DNA of 64,000 nt from Brotaphodocola sp003480315 (GTDB lineage: Bacteria > Bacillota > Clostridia > Lachnospirales > Lachnospiraceae), in assembly GCF_964246085.1 (NCBI RefSeq), contig NZ_CAXTPD010000002.1. One strand, written 5' to 3'. Positions 1-7,453 of this stretch are shown in pieces; positions within the stretch are counted from its first letter, which is position 1; every line of letters starts with the position of its first letter. Under the pieces are notes generated by a model that saw only the letters and a list, made by a program, of their open reading frames with translations, had not been told where the DNA came from and ran no database searches. Position numbers and translations under genes: made by a program.

Positions 1-139
1 TCAGCATCGCAGCACAGTCCGCGATATCCCGCACCATCTCCTCCGGGGTACAACCGGTTCCTTCTTTAATTTCATACCCATGCTCCAGAAGGTAATCGGT
101 TCCCTCTTTTGCTACTGCCTGTGGAATATATACTTTCAT
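1..139 (-). CDS. D-2-hydroxyacid dehydrogenase (phosphoglycerate dehydrogenase-like), N-terminal fragment
   Basis: Only the first 46 codons are in the window; the gene runs off the left edge. The peptide opens MKVYIPQAVAKEG and continues with a LLEHGYEI segment and an acidic helix, which resembles the start of NAD-dependent D-2-hydroxyacid/phosphoglycerate dehydrogenases. An AAAGGAGG ribosome site ends about 10 bases before the ATG and lies inside the last codons of tctA, so the gene is translationally linked to tctA (4-base gap) and is probably the last or a late gene of the tricarboxylate transporter operon. It likely oxidises or reduces a hydroxyacid brought in by that transporter (inference). 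Too little is present to check catalytic residues. Confidence 0.6.
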   Translation of the reverse strand, partial: MKVYIPQAVAKEGTDYLLEHGYEIKEGTGCTPEEMVRDIADCAAML

Positions 140-143
140 TTCC

Positions 144-1646
144 TTATGCCTCCTTTAAGCTTACATTTTTTGAACTCAGATACTCTTTCCGTACAGTCCA
201 GATCAATGTGCCAACTGCAATAATCAGGAAGATACAGGAAATCGGAGAAGTCAGGAACGGAAGGAAGCTGCCCTGGCTCTTCATCAGGCCGCGGCGCAGA
301 TTTGTCTCTACGGTCGGACATAAGATAAATGCAAGGATGATCGGTGCCTGCGGAAGCTTCATCTTCTTCATGCCGTATCCCAACAGACCGAACAGCATCA
401 TAACAACGACATCAAATACACGGTTATTATTTGCGTAAGCACCTACGGTACAGAAAATCATAACAATCGGAAGCAACAGGTTCTTCGGTACGGACAGAAT
501 ACGGATAAACACACGCATACCCAGATACTCTACGATCAGCATCATGATATTTGCCACAATTAGTGCTGCAAAAATACCGTAAACCAGTTTGCCCTCAGTA
601 CGGAATAGCAGCGGACCAGGAGTAATGCCATGAATCATAAAACCAGCCAGGATCAGGGCTGTGGTATTATCGCCCGGAAGGCCCAGGGTTAACAGCGGAA
701 CCAGTGCGCCGCCGGTTGACGCATTGTTGGAACTCTCAGAAGCGATCAGACCATCTACAATACCGGTTCCGAACTTCTCCGGATGTTTGGAGCGGTTCTT
801 TGCTACAGAGTAAGCCAGGATGTTGCAGATACTTGCGCCAAGACCAGGCAAAATACCGATTGCGGTACCGATCAGGGTAGATACTAAGAAATTGCTGCCC
901 TGTCCCTTAATATCACTGAGCTTGAAGCCAAAACCTTTGATCCTGCAGTCCTGGGCCCGCTCTTCTCCCGGTTTATTCTTATCTTCCAGTGCGCTTAAGA
1001 CCTCAGCAACTGCAAACAGGCCGATCAGCATCGGGATCATGCTGAAACCAGCGTTTAATTCAGAAACTCCAAAAGTAAATCTGGTAAAGCTTGTAATCGG
1101 GGCAATACCAACAAATGCCAGGATCAGACCGATCATGCCGCTTAAAACTCCCTTTACCAGGGAACCTGAAGACAGGCTGACGATCATGGTTAAGGAAAAC
1201 AGACCAATGGAAAAGTACTCGTAAGGTCCAAACTGAAGAGCAAATTTTGCAATAAATGGAGCCAGCAGCATCAGAACAATGTAACTGATCAGACCGCCAA
1301 AGAAAGAGGCTACAATACCAACCCCCAGCGCCTTTCCGGCTTCGCCTCTTGCTGCCATCGGATGGCCATCAAAAGTGGTCGCAACCGATGCTGCCGTACC
1401 TGGCATTTTTAACAGGATCGCACTGATCAGGCCACCGGAAGTACCTCCGATATACAGACCACAGAGAAGGGAGAGTCCTGCAATCGGATCCATACCAAAG
1501 GTAAGTGGCAGAAACAGTGCAACACCCATTGTTACGCTTAAGCCAGGAATGGCTCCTACGATAATGCCCATGAAGGTTCCCAAAAGGATCAGGGCCATAA
1601 TCGGCAGATTACAGATCGACAAAATGCCCGCTGTGATTTCACTCAT
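144..1646 (-). CDS. tctA: Tripartite tricarboxylate transporter large permease (TctA family)
   Basis: This is the 500-residue large membrane subunit of a TTT-type secondary transporter, which takes up carboxylates with a periplasmic or lipid-anchored binding protein. The sequence is almost wholly hydrophobic segments. It carries the glycine/proline-rich family signatures near the start (GAIPGLSVTMGVALFLPLTF, about residues 32-51) and in the middle (IGILPGLGASICN; ALVPLLTLGLPGDNTTALIL). Length fits the family. The ATG has an AGGAGGAAT ribosome site. It sits 15 bases after tctB and overlaps the leader of the dehydrogenase fragment, so tctC-tctB-tctA-dehydrogenase reads as one operon. The substrate cannot be told from sequence; citrate, tartrate and sugar acids are all possible for this family. 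Confidence 0.93.
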   Translation of the reverse strand: MSEITAGILSICNLPIMALILLGTFMGIIVGAIPGLSVTMGVALFLPLTFGMDPIAGLSLLCGLYIGGTSGGLISAILLKMPGTAASVATTFDGHPMAARGEAGKALGVGIVASFFGGLISYIVLMLLAPFIAKFALQFGPYEYFSIGLFSLTMIVSLSSGSLVKGVLSGMIGLILAFVGIAPITSFTRFTFGVSELNAGFSMIPMLIGLFAVAEVLSALEDKNKPGEERAQDCRIKGFGFKLSDIKGQGSNFLVSTLIGTAIGILPGLGASICNILAYSVAKNRSKHPEKFGTGIVDGLIASESSNNASTGGALVPLLTLGLPGDNTTALILAGFMIHGITPGPLLFRTEGKLVYGIFAALIVANIMMLIVEYLGMRVFIRILSVPKNLLLPIVMIFCTVGAYANNNRVFDVVVMMLFGLLGYGMKKMKLPQAPIILAFILCPTVETNLRRGLMKSQGSFLPFLTSPISCIFLIIAVGTLIWTVRKEYLSSKNVSLKEA

Positions 1647-1661
1647 GTTCTTATTCCTCCT

Positions 1662-2123
1662 TTACAGAATTCCTTTCGGCAGACGTATTCCAAAAATCTG
1701 TGTGAAAATCATATAGATGATCACAACAGACACAACCGCCAGAACTGCGAATCTGCCCCATTTGACGCTTTCTTTTTTTGTCATCATACACAGGGTAAAA
1801 TACAGGAACACTGCACTGTCAATGATAAAGCCAACCGGCTTTAATAAGGCTGCGTACAAAAAGCAGGCTACGATCATCATCCACACGCCAAGGGTGTTTT
1901 TCTTGTACTCTGACGGCTTTTCCACATAGGTTTTGCTGGATTTCCAGCCTCTCATGGCCAGCGTCAGGGAAAAGAAAAATACAATGATGGCTACGATGAC
2001 CGGAAGAAATCCGGCTCCGATCAAATCGCCTTCCTTCATATTAATCTGTAAACTGAGAATAAATAAAACGACAGCTATTACAATACCGATCATTCCACAG
2101 ATCATATCGCTGTACTTTTTCAT
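1662..2123 (-). CDS. tctB: Tripartite tricarboxylate transporter small membrane subunit (TctB family)
   Basis: A 153-residue protein with four hydrophobic segments (about residues 8-27, 40-59, 80-105 and 122-145), the size and topology of TctB, the poorly conserved small subunit of TTT transporters. Sequence similarity within this family is always low, so the call rests on topology and on its place between tctC and tctA. A GGAGACC ribosome site precedes the ATG. The 128-base gap to tctC upstream contains a strong hairpin, which may let tctC be made in excess over the two membrane subunits. Confidence 0.88.
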   Translation of the reverse strand: MKKYSDMICGMIGIVIAVVLFILSLQINMKEGDLIGAGFLPVIVAIIVFFFSLTLAMRGWKSSKTYVEKPSEYKKNTLGVWMMIVACFLYAALLKPVGFIIDSAVFLYFTLCMMTKKESVKWGRFAVLAVVSVVIIYMIFTQIFGIRLPKGIL

Positions 2124-2193
2124 AATTTATGGTCTCCTTCCATTTCGGCCTGTATCATGGAATGCTGAGAGGCATTTCCTGTGAAACAGTAAA

Positions 2194-2231
2194 ACAGTGG
2201 ACCAGCAGACTTTCTTCTCCTGGCCCACTGT
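2194..2231 (-). terminator. Intercistronic hairpin after tctC
   Basis: A 12-bp stem (ACAGTGGGCCAG / CTGGTCCACTGT, one G-U pair) lies 21 bases after the tctC stop and before tctB. Only a short TTTACTGTTT follows, so it is a weak terminator or an mRNA-stabilising hairpin. Binding proteins are usually needed in excess over their permeases, which fits. The sequence TTTCACAGGAAA follows directly (positions 2186-2175). Confidence 0.6.
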
Positions 2232-2251
2232 GATATGTCTGATTATGAAAC

Positions 2252-3220
2252 TTACTGTGCCACAAACAGATCCTTATAAGAATTCAGTTTCTCATATACC
2301 TGCTGCGCATACTCGGTAGCCTCCTGCGGATCCATATATACCGGAGTTAATGCGTAGGAATCCTGAGCAGCTTTCACAAATTCTGGATTCTCAACTGCCT
2401 TCTTCATGGCTGCGCTGAAGGTATTTACGATATCATCCGGCGTATCCTTCGGGAATGCTACAAAGAAGAATTTGCCGAATACCATGTTGTCCAGCCCCTG
2501 CTCTTTTGCGGTCGGGATGTCCGAGAACAGCGGGTTTCTCTCATCGTTTAAAACAGCCAGTGCAACGAACTCACCAGTCTCCAGATAATCCTTAACGACT
2601 GCGTACTCTACGTTGATGATGTCGGTGTTGTGTCCTGCTAAAGCCGCAACCTTATCTGCATTTCCTCCGATATCAACCAGATTCAGATCAATGCCAGCCT
2701 CTTTTTCCAGAGCCAGACCGACCAACTGCGGATAACCGCCGACTGCCATACCGAACTCAATCTTGCCCGGATTTGCTTTAGCCTGGTCAATGAACTCCTG
2801 TAAGGTAGAGAAACCAGAATCCTTATGCGTTACCAACAATGTGGTGTTTGCCTGCAGGCACACACCAGCCATCTTGAATGCATCGAGCTGATAATCAACA
2901 AGATCTGCAATCTCCGGAAGCATTGCCTCGGTATGGAAGAACAGAGCATTGTAACCATCCGGCTCAGCGGAGCGGACCTGCTCCATACCAATGGTTCCTG
3001 AAGAACCTGCCATATTAACAATCGGCATAGCCACGCCAAGCTCTGTTTCCATATACTTAGCCAGCAGACGTGCGTTGGCATCTGTATCCCCACCGGCCTT
3101 TACTGGTACCACCATCTGAATGGAATCACTCGGATAGGTGTCTTCCTTTTTGCTGCATCCTGTAAATACCATGCTAGCTGCGATTACTGCTGCAAGTACC
3201 ACTGCGATTTTTTTCTTCAT
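2252..3220 (-). CDS. tctC: Tripartite tricarboxylate transporter substrate-binding lipoprotein (TctC/Bug family)
   Basis: A 322-residue extracytoplasmic solute receptor. The N-terminus is a lipoprotein signal (basic start, hydrophobic core, FTGC lipobox with Cys22), so it is anchored to the outer face of the membrane. The mature part has Bug-family landmarks: YPSDSIQMVVPVKAGGDTD near the start, the GSSGTIGMEQV loop, and the FFVAFPKDTPDDIV block near residue 250. It is the first gene of the tct operon. Two copies of the GntR-type palindrome lie upstream, so it is probably controlled by the regulator encoded just beyond. The ligand is unknown. Confidence 0.93.
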   Translation of the reverse strand: MKKKIAVVLAAVIAASMVFTGCSKKEDTYPSDSIQMVVPVKAGGDTDANARLLAKYMETELGVAMPIVNMAGSSGTIGMEQVRSAEPDGYNALFFHTEAMLPEIADLVDYQLDAFKMAGVCLQANTTLLVTHKDSGFSTLQEFIDQAKANPGKIEFGMAVGGYPQLVGLALEKEAGIDLNLVDIGGNADKVAALAGHNTDIINVEYAVVKDYLETGEFVALAVLNDERNPLFSDIPTAKEQGLDNMVFGKFFFVAFPKDTPDDIVNTFSAAMKKAVENPEFVKAAQDSYALTPVYMDPQEATEYAQQVYEKLNSYKDLFVAQ

Positions 3221-3264
3221 ATCTCTTCTCCTTTTTTATAATAAATTAATTTGTATTTAGATAT

Positions 3265-3280
3265 TACTGTTATAACAGTA
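3265..3280. promoter_or_regulatory. Operator palindrome 1, upstream of tctC
   Basis: TACTGTTATAACAGTA is a perfect 16-bp palindrome, 45 bases before the tctC start. The same core occurs at 3332-3345, 4099-4112 and 4230-4243. It is most simply an operator for the neighbouring GntR/FCD regulator (inference from number, symmetry and placement). A TAATAT that could serve as a -10 overlaps its end on the minus strand. Confidence 0.75.
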
Positions 3281-3331
3281 TGATAAAAAAATAAAAACAA
3301 TTGCCACCCTCCTTAATCTCATTCAGATATT

Positions 3332-3345
3332 ACTGTTATAACATA
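3332..3345. promoter_or_regulatory. Operator palindrome 2, upstream of tctC
   Basis: ACTGTTATAACATA keeps the TGTTATAACA core but loses the outer right bases of the other copies. On the minus strand a TTACAT at 3356-3351 and TAATAT at 3332-3327, with an 18-base spacer, form a possible tctC promoter with this site between the two boxes. Confidence 0.65.
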
Positions 3346-3387
3346 TAAAAATGTAACCAAATAAAACTTGTTCTCTTCTGGAATTTT

Positions 3388-4065
3388 TTACCGATTATCT
3401 GGAGCTTTTTGCTCTGAGTCCGGCAATGTAGCCAGAATCGGTCCCAATGAATCCAGAATGTGTTCCCGCATGGCCCGTTCCGCGCGTTCCGGATCTCCGG
3501 TATTGATCTCATCCAGCAGCTTTCTGTGCCAGTATCTCGGATAATGGATCTTGGAAGCCCGTACGCCCAGCGCCTTACATAACACCCAGAACAGATTAAT
3601 GCGGCTCAAAGTTCTTACCAGCATGTCATTATCGGTCAGCTCCGCAAGCCCCTGGTGGAAATTCAGGTGATTATTCCGGGAATCCATTGCGCTGTTTTCC
3701 TGATAAGGAACCGTATCCAGCTCTGTTGCAATGTAGATCAGCTCCTGCATGCGCTCGGGAGAAGCTTTCTGGCTTACAATGCGGGCCACCTGACACTCAA
3801 TGGCTTCCCTCAACTGATAACAATCCATGATCTTTTTTCTGTTTGGAATGGTAACAAAAGATCCCCACTGTGGCTTGGACTCAACCAGCCCATCTTCTTC
3901 CAGTTTCTTCAGTGCTTCGATAACCGGAATTACGCTGACACTAGTTACTTCTGCCATTTTTCTTCTGGAAAGCTTCATTCCCGGCGGAAATTCGCCATCC
4001 AGGATTTTCTGTGAAATAATACGATATGCGACATCTGCCGCAGTCTGAAAAACTTCTTCCTGCAT
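3388..4065 (-). CDS. GntR-family transcriptional regulator, FadR/FCD type
   Basis: A 225-residue one-component regulator. Residues about 10-75 form the GntR winged helix (ISQKILDGEFPPGMKLSRRKMAE..., then a GLVESKPQWGSFV wing). Residues about 80-215 form the all-helical FCD ligand domain, with the FHQGLAELTDN segment and further His residues (HRKLL, MREHI) placed as the family's metal/ligand-binding set. FCD regulators usually answer to small carboxylates, which matches the adjacent carboxylate transporter. It lies between the tct operon and a divergent oxidoreductase operon. Its own promoter contains the operator palindrome in the spacer, so it probably represses itself, tctC and the divergent pair. 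Confidence 0.92.
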   Translation of the reverse strand: MQEEVFQTAADVAYRIISQKILDGEFPPGMKLSRRKMAEVTSVSVIPVIEALKKLEEDGLVESKPQWGSFVTIPNRKKIMDCYQLREAIECQVARIVSQKASPERMQELIYIATELDTVPYQENSAMDSRNNHLNFHQGLAELTDNDMLVRTLSRINLFWVLCKALGVRASKIHYPRYWHRKLLDEINTGDPERAERAMREHILDSLGPILATLPDSEQKAPDNR

Positions 4066-4090
4066 GTTCTCTCCTTTTCTTTACGCTATC

Positions 4091-4120
4091 ATAATATTAC
4101 TGTTATAACAGTTTTGTCAA
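4091..4120 (-). promoter_or_regulatory. gntR promoter with embedded operator 3
   Basis: On the minus strand TTGACA (4120-4115) and TATTAT (4096-4091) are 18 bases apart. The perfect palindrome ACTGTTATAACAGT (4099-4112) fills the spacer. A protein bound there would block RNA polymerase, the usual layout for autorepression. Confidence 0.75.
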
Positions 4121-4222
4121 TACTTATTTTGTGCACATTGTCCACTTCTACATTATGTTCAAAAATTAACACTGTAGTTTGTGCATATTTCATATTCTTT
4201 TGTTGATCAAAAGTTTTTTCTC

Positions 4223-4251
4223 TTGACATGGTGTTATAACAGTAATATCAT
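4223..4251 (+). promoter_or_regulatory. Promoter of the HbpS-like/oxidoreductase operon with embedded operator 4
   Basis: TTGACA (4223-4228), a 17-base spacer and TATCAT (4246-4251) form a near-consensus promoter. The spacer holds the core TGTTATAACAGT (4232-4243). It mirrors the gntR promoter about 100 bases away, so the two divergent transcripts probably share one regulator. Confidence 0.8.
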
Positions 4252-4289
4252 ATTTTCAAACATATAGTCTGATTAAGGAGGTCTTCATT

Positions 4290-4775
4290 ATGAGCACACC
4301 AAATATACAAGCAGCCCAGGAGAAAGCCAGAGAGCTTCTCGCTCTGGAGCAGAAGCTGGTCCTTTCCTCTTTTTCCAATGAGGATGCATTAAAGATCGGT
4401 CTGGAAGCTGTCGCCTACATTCATGAGGCAAACAAGAGCGGCGTATATATTGAAATCCGCCACGGAGAAAACGTCGTATTTTCCCATTGTATGGACGGCG
4501 CAAACTGGGACAACCGCCTGTTTGCAGAGCGGAAGCTGAACACCGTCACCAAATTTGAACACTGCTCCATGTATGCGGGCGAAAAGTATATCACCAAAGG
4601 ACGCCTGTTCTATGATTACTACGCTCCGCAGGAATACCAGTGTGCCGGCGGAGGTTTCCCAATCGTAATCACCGGAATCGGCATGGTTGGCATGATCGGT
4701 GTTTCCGGCCTCTCTGCCGCAGAAGATCATCAGGTCTGCGCGGAAGCGCTTCGTCGCTTCTTAAATAAAGCATAA
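4290..4775 (+). CDS. HbpS-like/UPF0303 family protein (heme-degrading-domain fold)
   Basis: A 161-residue soluble protein without a signal peptide. Its layout is that of the UPF0303/HbpS-like family: a helical N-terminus, ALKIGLEAVAYIHEANKSGV, the MDGANWDNRLFAERKLNTV block, and a C-terminal FPIVITGIGMVGMIGVSGLS followed by a helix. Some members bind heme or metals, but many are found with carbohydrate- or acid-catabolic enzymes and have no proven function, so no reaction is assigned. The start has an AAGGAGG site. The gene lies 16 bases before the oxidoreductase and shares its operator-controlled promoter. Confidence 0.8.
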   Translation: MSTPNIQAAQEKARELLALEQKLVLSSFSNEDALKIGLEAVAYIHEANKSGVYIEIRHGENVVFSHCMDGANWDNRLFAERKLNTVTKFEHCSMYAGEKYITKGRLFYDYYAPQEYQCAGGGFPIVITGIGMVGMIGVSGLSAAEDHQVCAEALRRFLNKA

Positions 4776-4791
4776 CAGGAGGAAGCGTAAG

Positions 4792-5829
4792 ATGAGCTAT
4801 CAGAGAGAATTTCCCCACAGACTCCGGGCCGGTCTTGTCGGCATCGGCTCCCACGCCTACCGCAACATTCTTCCGGTCATGAATTTCCTCCCGGTTCAGC
4901 TTGTAGCCGTCTGCAACCGTAGCAATGTAGAACTGGCACAGTTGACTGCGGCCCAATATGGCTGCAAAAGCTATCAGAAGCCGGAGGAAATGTATGAGAA
5001 AGAGCATCTGGACTGTGTATTTATCTGCGTTTCCCCGGAAGTCCATCCGGGCTTGGTTATTCAGGCCCTGGAGGCAGGCATTCATGTCTGGGTGGAGAAG
5101 CCCGCTGCCATGAACAGCGAACAAATCCTGCAGATGATCGAAGCAAAAAAAGACCGTGTAGCCCTGGTCGGCTATAAAAAAGTCTTTATGCCGGCTGTCA
5201 CCAAAGCCCGCGAGGTCATCCAGTCTGAGAAATACGGCAATCTGGAAAGCATCCTTGCTGTATACCCCATGAAGATGCCTCAGAACTGGGATGAGGTTAT
5301 GCGTCAGGGACTCCGCACCGACTGGCTGAACAACGGCTGCCATCCGCTGTCCGTGATGCTGGCCACCGGAGGAGCAGTCGAGTCCGTTGTCTCCGTACAG
5401 AACCGTGTTGGTCACGGTGCCGACATCATCAAATTCAAAAACGGTGCCGTCGGAACCTTTCATCTTGCATCAGGTCCCCAGCCCATCGAGGAATATCACT
5501 TCTATTCCTCCAAATGGCATCTGCATATTGACGACAGCAGCAAAGTTACCCTGCAGCGCGGCATCCCATTCATCTATGACCGCACCACATCCTTTACCGC
5601 TCCGGGTGATGAATGCGGCGCCGTTGTCTGGGAAGTCCAGAACTGCAAGGCTTCCCTGGATAACCAGGCCGCTTTCGTTCAGGGTATGTACCAGGAAATG
5701 ATGGAATTCTGTAACTGTGTTCTGGAAAGCCGGAAACCGGATCTCGGCTCCCTGGAATTTGCTCTGAAGCTCACCAGAACGGCTGAAGCCCTGGCTATGT
5801 CAAACGGAAACGAAATCAAAATCTTATAA
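4792..5829 (+). CDS. Gfo/Idh/MocA-family NAD(P)-dependent oxidoreductase
   Basis: A 345-residue enzyme. The N-terminal Rossmann domain has the GLVGIGSHAYRN dinucleotide loop (about residues 14-25). The family motif VEKPAAM near residue 100 supplies the conserved lysine. The C-terminal alpha/beta substrate domain includes DWLNNGCHPLSVM. Enzymes of this family oxidise sugars, inositols or related alcohols, and the substrate cannot be read from sequence. With the HbpS-like gene it forms a two-gene operon divergent from gntR and the carboxylate transporter, and it probably works on the same compound. An AGGAGGAAGCG site precedes the ATG. A bidirectional terminator follows. Confidence 0.9.
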   Translation: MSYQREFPHRLRAGLVGIGSHAYRNILPVMNFLPVQLVAVCNRSNVELAQLTAAQYGCKSYQKPEEMYEKEHLDCVFICVSPEVHPGLVIQALEAGIHVWVEKPAAMNSEQILQMIEAKKDRVALVGYKKVFMPAVTKAREVIQSEKYGNLESILAVYPMKMPQNWDEVMRQGLRTDWLNNGCHPLSVMLATGGAVESVVSVQNRVGHGADIIKFKNGAVGTFHLASGPQPIEEYHFYSSKWHLHIDDSSKVTLQRGIPFIYDRTTSFTAPGDECGAVVWEVQNCKASLDNQAAFVQGMYQEMMEFCNCVLESRKPDLGSLEFALKLTRTAEALAMSNGNEIKIL

Positions 5830-5835
5830 CAACGT

Positions 5836-5881
5836 AAAAGAAGTCCGGCAGAATGCTTCTCAATTCCGCCGGACTTCTTTT
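5836..5881. terminator. Bidirectional terminator between the oxidoreductase and gdhA
   Basis: A 14-bp stem (AAAAGAAGTCCGGC / GCCGGACTTCTTTT) with an 18-base loop lies between two convergent genes. The T-run on each strand makes it usable from both sides. Confidence 0.88.
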
Positions 5882-5908
5882 TATCCGTCACGATTCTTTT
5901 ATTTCATC

Positions 5909-7243
5909 TTACACAATACCCTGTGCGATCATCGCATTTGCAACCTTTTCGAAGCCTGCAATATTTGCGCCTGCCACATAGTTGCCCTCTGCGCCATAGC
6001 GTTTTGCAGCATCATCAACCTTTGCGAAAATGCCAACCATGATGTCATGCAGCTTTGCGTCAACCTCCTCAAAGGTCCAGGACAGTCTCATGCTGTTCTG
6101 GCTCTGCTCCAGACCGGATACTGCAACACCGCCTGCGTTTGCAGCCTTACCAGGCATGAAGAGGATCTTCTTCTCTACGAACAGGTCGGTAGCTTCTCTG
6201 GTGGACGGCATGTTTGCACCCTCTGCTACTGCGAAGCAGCCGTTTGCGATCAGAGCCTTTGCGTCATCCAGATTCAGCTCGTTCTGGGTTGCGCACGGAA
6301 GAGCGATGTCACACGGAATGGTCCAGATGCCCTTGCCCTCCGTATATTTTGCAGACGGAACAGCGTCAACGTACTCTTTGATTCTGCCGCGACGACCTTC
6401 CTTGATCTCTTTTACAACATCCAGCTTGATGCCGTCCGGATCATATACATAGCCGTTGGAATCACTCATAGCAACAACCTTAGCACCAAGTGCCTGAGCC
6501 TTCTGTACTGCGTAGATTGCTACATTTCCAGAACCGGATACCAGAACAGTCTTGCCGGCCAGCTCTTTGCCATTGTGCTTTAACATCTCATCCAGCATGT
6601 AGATCAGGCCGTAACCGGTTGCCTCAGTTCTTGCCAGGGAACCGCCGAAGGTCAGCCCTTTACCAGTCAGAACGCCCTCGTACAGACCGGTGATTCTCTT
6701 ATACTGTCCGAACAGGAAGCCAACCTCTCTTGCGCCTACGCCGATATCACCAGCCGGGCAGTCAGTATCTTTACCGATGTGACGGTACAGCTCAGTCATA
6801 AAGCTCTGGCAGAATGCCATAACCTCACGGTCAGATTTGCCCTTCGGATCGAAGTTGGAACCACCTTTACCGCCGCCCATAGGAAGACCGGTCAGGGAGT
6901 TTTTCAGAGTCTGCTCGAAACCTAAGAATTTTAAGATGCTCTGGTTTACGGACGGATGGAGACGAAGACCTCCCTTGTACGGTCCGATTGCGCTGTTGAA
7001 CTGTACACGATAGCCCTTGTTTACCTGTACGTTGCCCTTATCATCTACCCACGGAACCTTGAAGGAGACAATTCTCTCCGGCTCTACAAAACGCTCCAGG
7101 ATACCAGCCTTGCGGTATTTCTCCTCGTTTGCGTCAATAACCAGTTTTAAGGAATCCAGAACCTCTTTTACTGCCTGATGGAATTCCGGCTCACCCGGGT
7201 TCTGGGCTACTACTCTCTCATAGATCTCATCTACATAAGACAT
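5909..7243 (-). CDS. gdhA: NADP-type glutamate dehydrogenase
   Basis: A 444-residue glutamate dehydrogenase joining 2-oxoglutarate and ammonium to glutamate (small hexameric class). The catalytic block PMGGGKGGSNFDPKGKSD and the following PAGDIGVGAREVGFL are intact. The Rossmann loop VSGSGNVAIYA marks the coenzyme domain. The start is taken at the ATG giving MSYVDEIYERV, because an AAGGAGG site sits directly before it; a 15-codon upstream extension has no such site. It is monocistronic: its own promoter lies about 120 bases upstream and a terminator follows. It is a central nitrogen-assimilation or amino-acid fermentation enzyme. Confidence 0.96.
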   Translation of the reverse strand: MSYVDEIYERVVAQNPGEPEFHQAVKEVLDSLKLVIDANEEKYRKAGILERFVEPERIVSFKVPWVDDKGNVQVNKGYRVQFNSAIGPYKGGLRLHPSVNQSILKFLGFEQTLKNSLTGLPMGGGKGGSNFDPKGKSDREVMAFCQSFMTELYRHIGKDTDCPAGDIGVGAREVGFLFGQYKRITGLYEGVLTGKGLTFGGSLARTEATGYGLIYMLDEMLKHNGKELAGKTVLVSGSGNVAIYAVQKAQALGAKVVAMSDSNGYVYDPDGIKLDVVKEIKEGRRGRIKEYVDAVPSAKYTEGKGIWTIPCDIALPCATQNELNLDDAKALIANGCFAVAEGANMPSTREATDLFVEKKILFMPGKAANAGGVAVSGLEQSQNSMRLSWTFEEVDAKLHDIMVGIFAKVDDAAKRYGAEGNYVAGANIAGFEKVANAMIAQGIV

Positions 7244-7290
7244 AACTTTTCTCCTCCTTGAGTTATCATCTTTCTCTGAAAAAGACAATA

Positions 7291-7316
7291 GGGCACCGCC
7301 AATATCGGCGGAGCCC
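7291..7316 (-). promoter_or_regulatory. Hairpin in the gdhA leader
   Basis: GGGCTCCGCC / GGCGGTGCCC forms a 10-bp stem with one mismatch in the roughly 90-base 5' leader, followed after eight bases by a CTTTTT run. It could be an attenuator or just a leader hairpin; it matches no riboswitch class I recognise. Confidence 0.4.
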
Positions 7317-7340
7317 CTTTGCTCTTTACGTATCGTAGAA

Positions 7341-7369
7341 ATTATAGCAAGTTAAATTGCTAAAGTCAA
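7341..7369 (-). promoter_or_regulatory. gdhA promoter
   Basis: On the minus strand TTGACT (7369-7364), a 17-base spacer and a perfect TATAAT (7346-7341) form a strong vegetative promoter. Transcription would start near 7334, giving a leader of about 90 bases. Confidence 0.85.
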
Positions 7370-7453
7370 TCCCTTCATTTTGAAACTTTTATTGCGAAAA
7401 ATCATGGCAGATATGCACCTAATTCATATTTTGATTAAGCAGAAGCAGGAAGA

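Noticed and set aside
4669..5463. A minus-strand frame of about 260 codons opposite the oxidoreductase gene
   Set aside because: Antisense to a clear Gfo/Idh/MocA gene, composition unlike a protein, no ribosome site.
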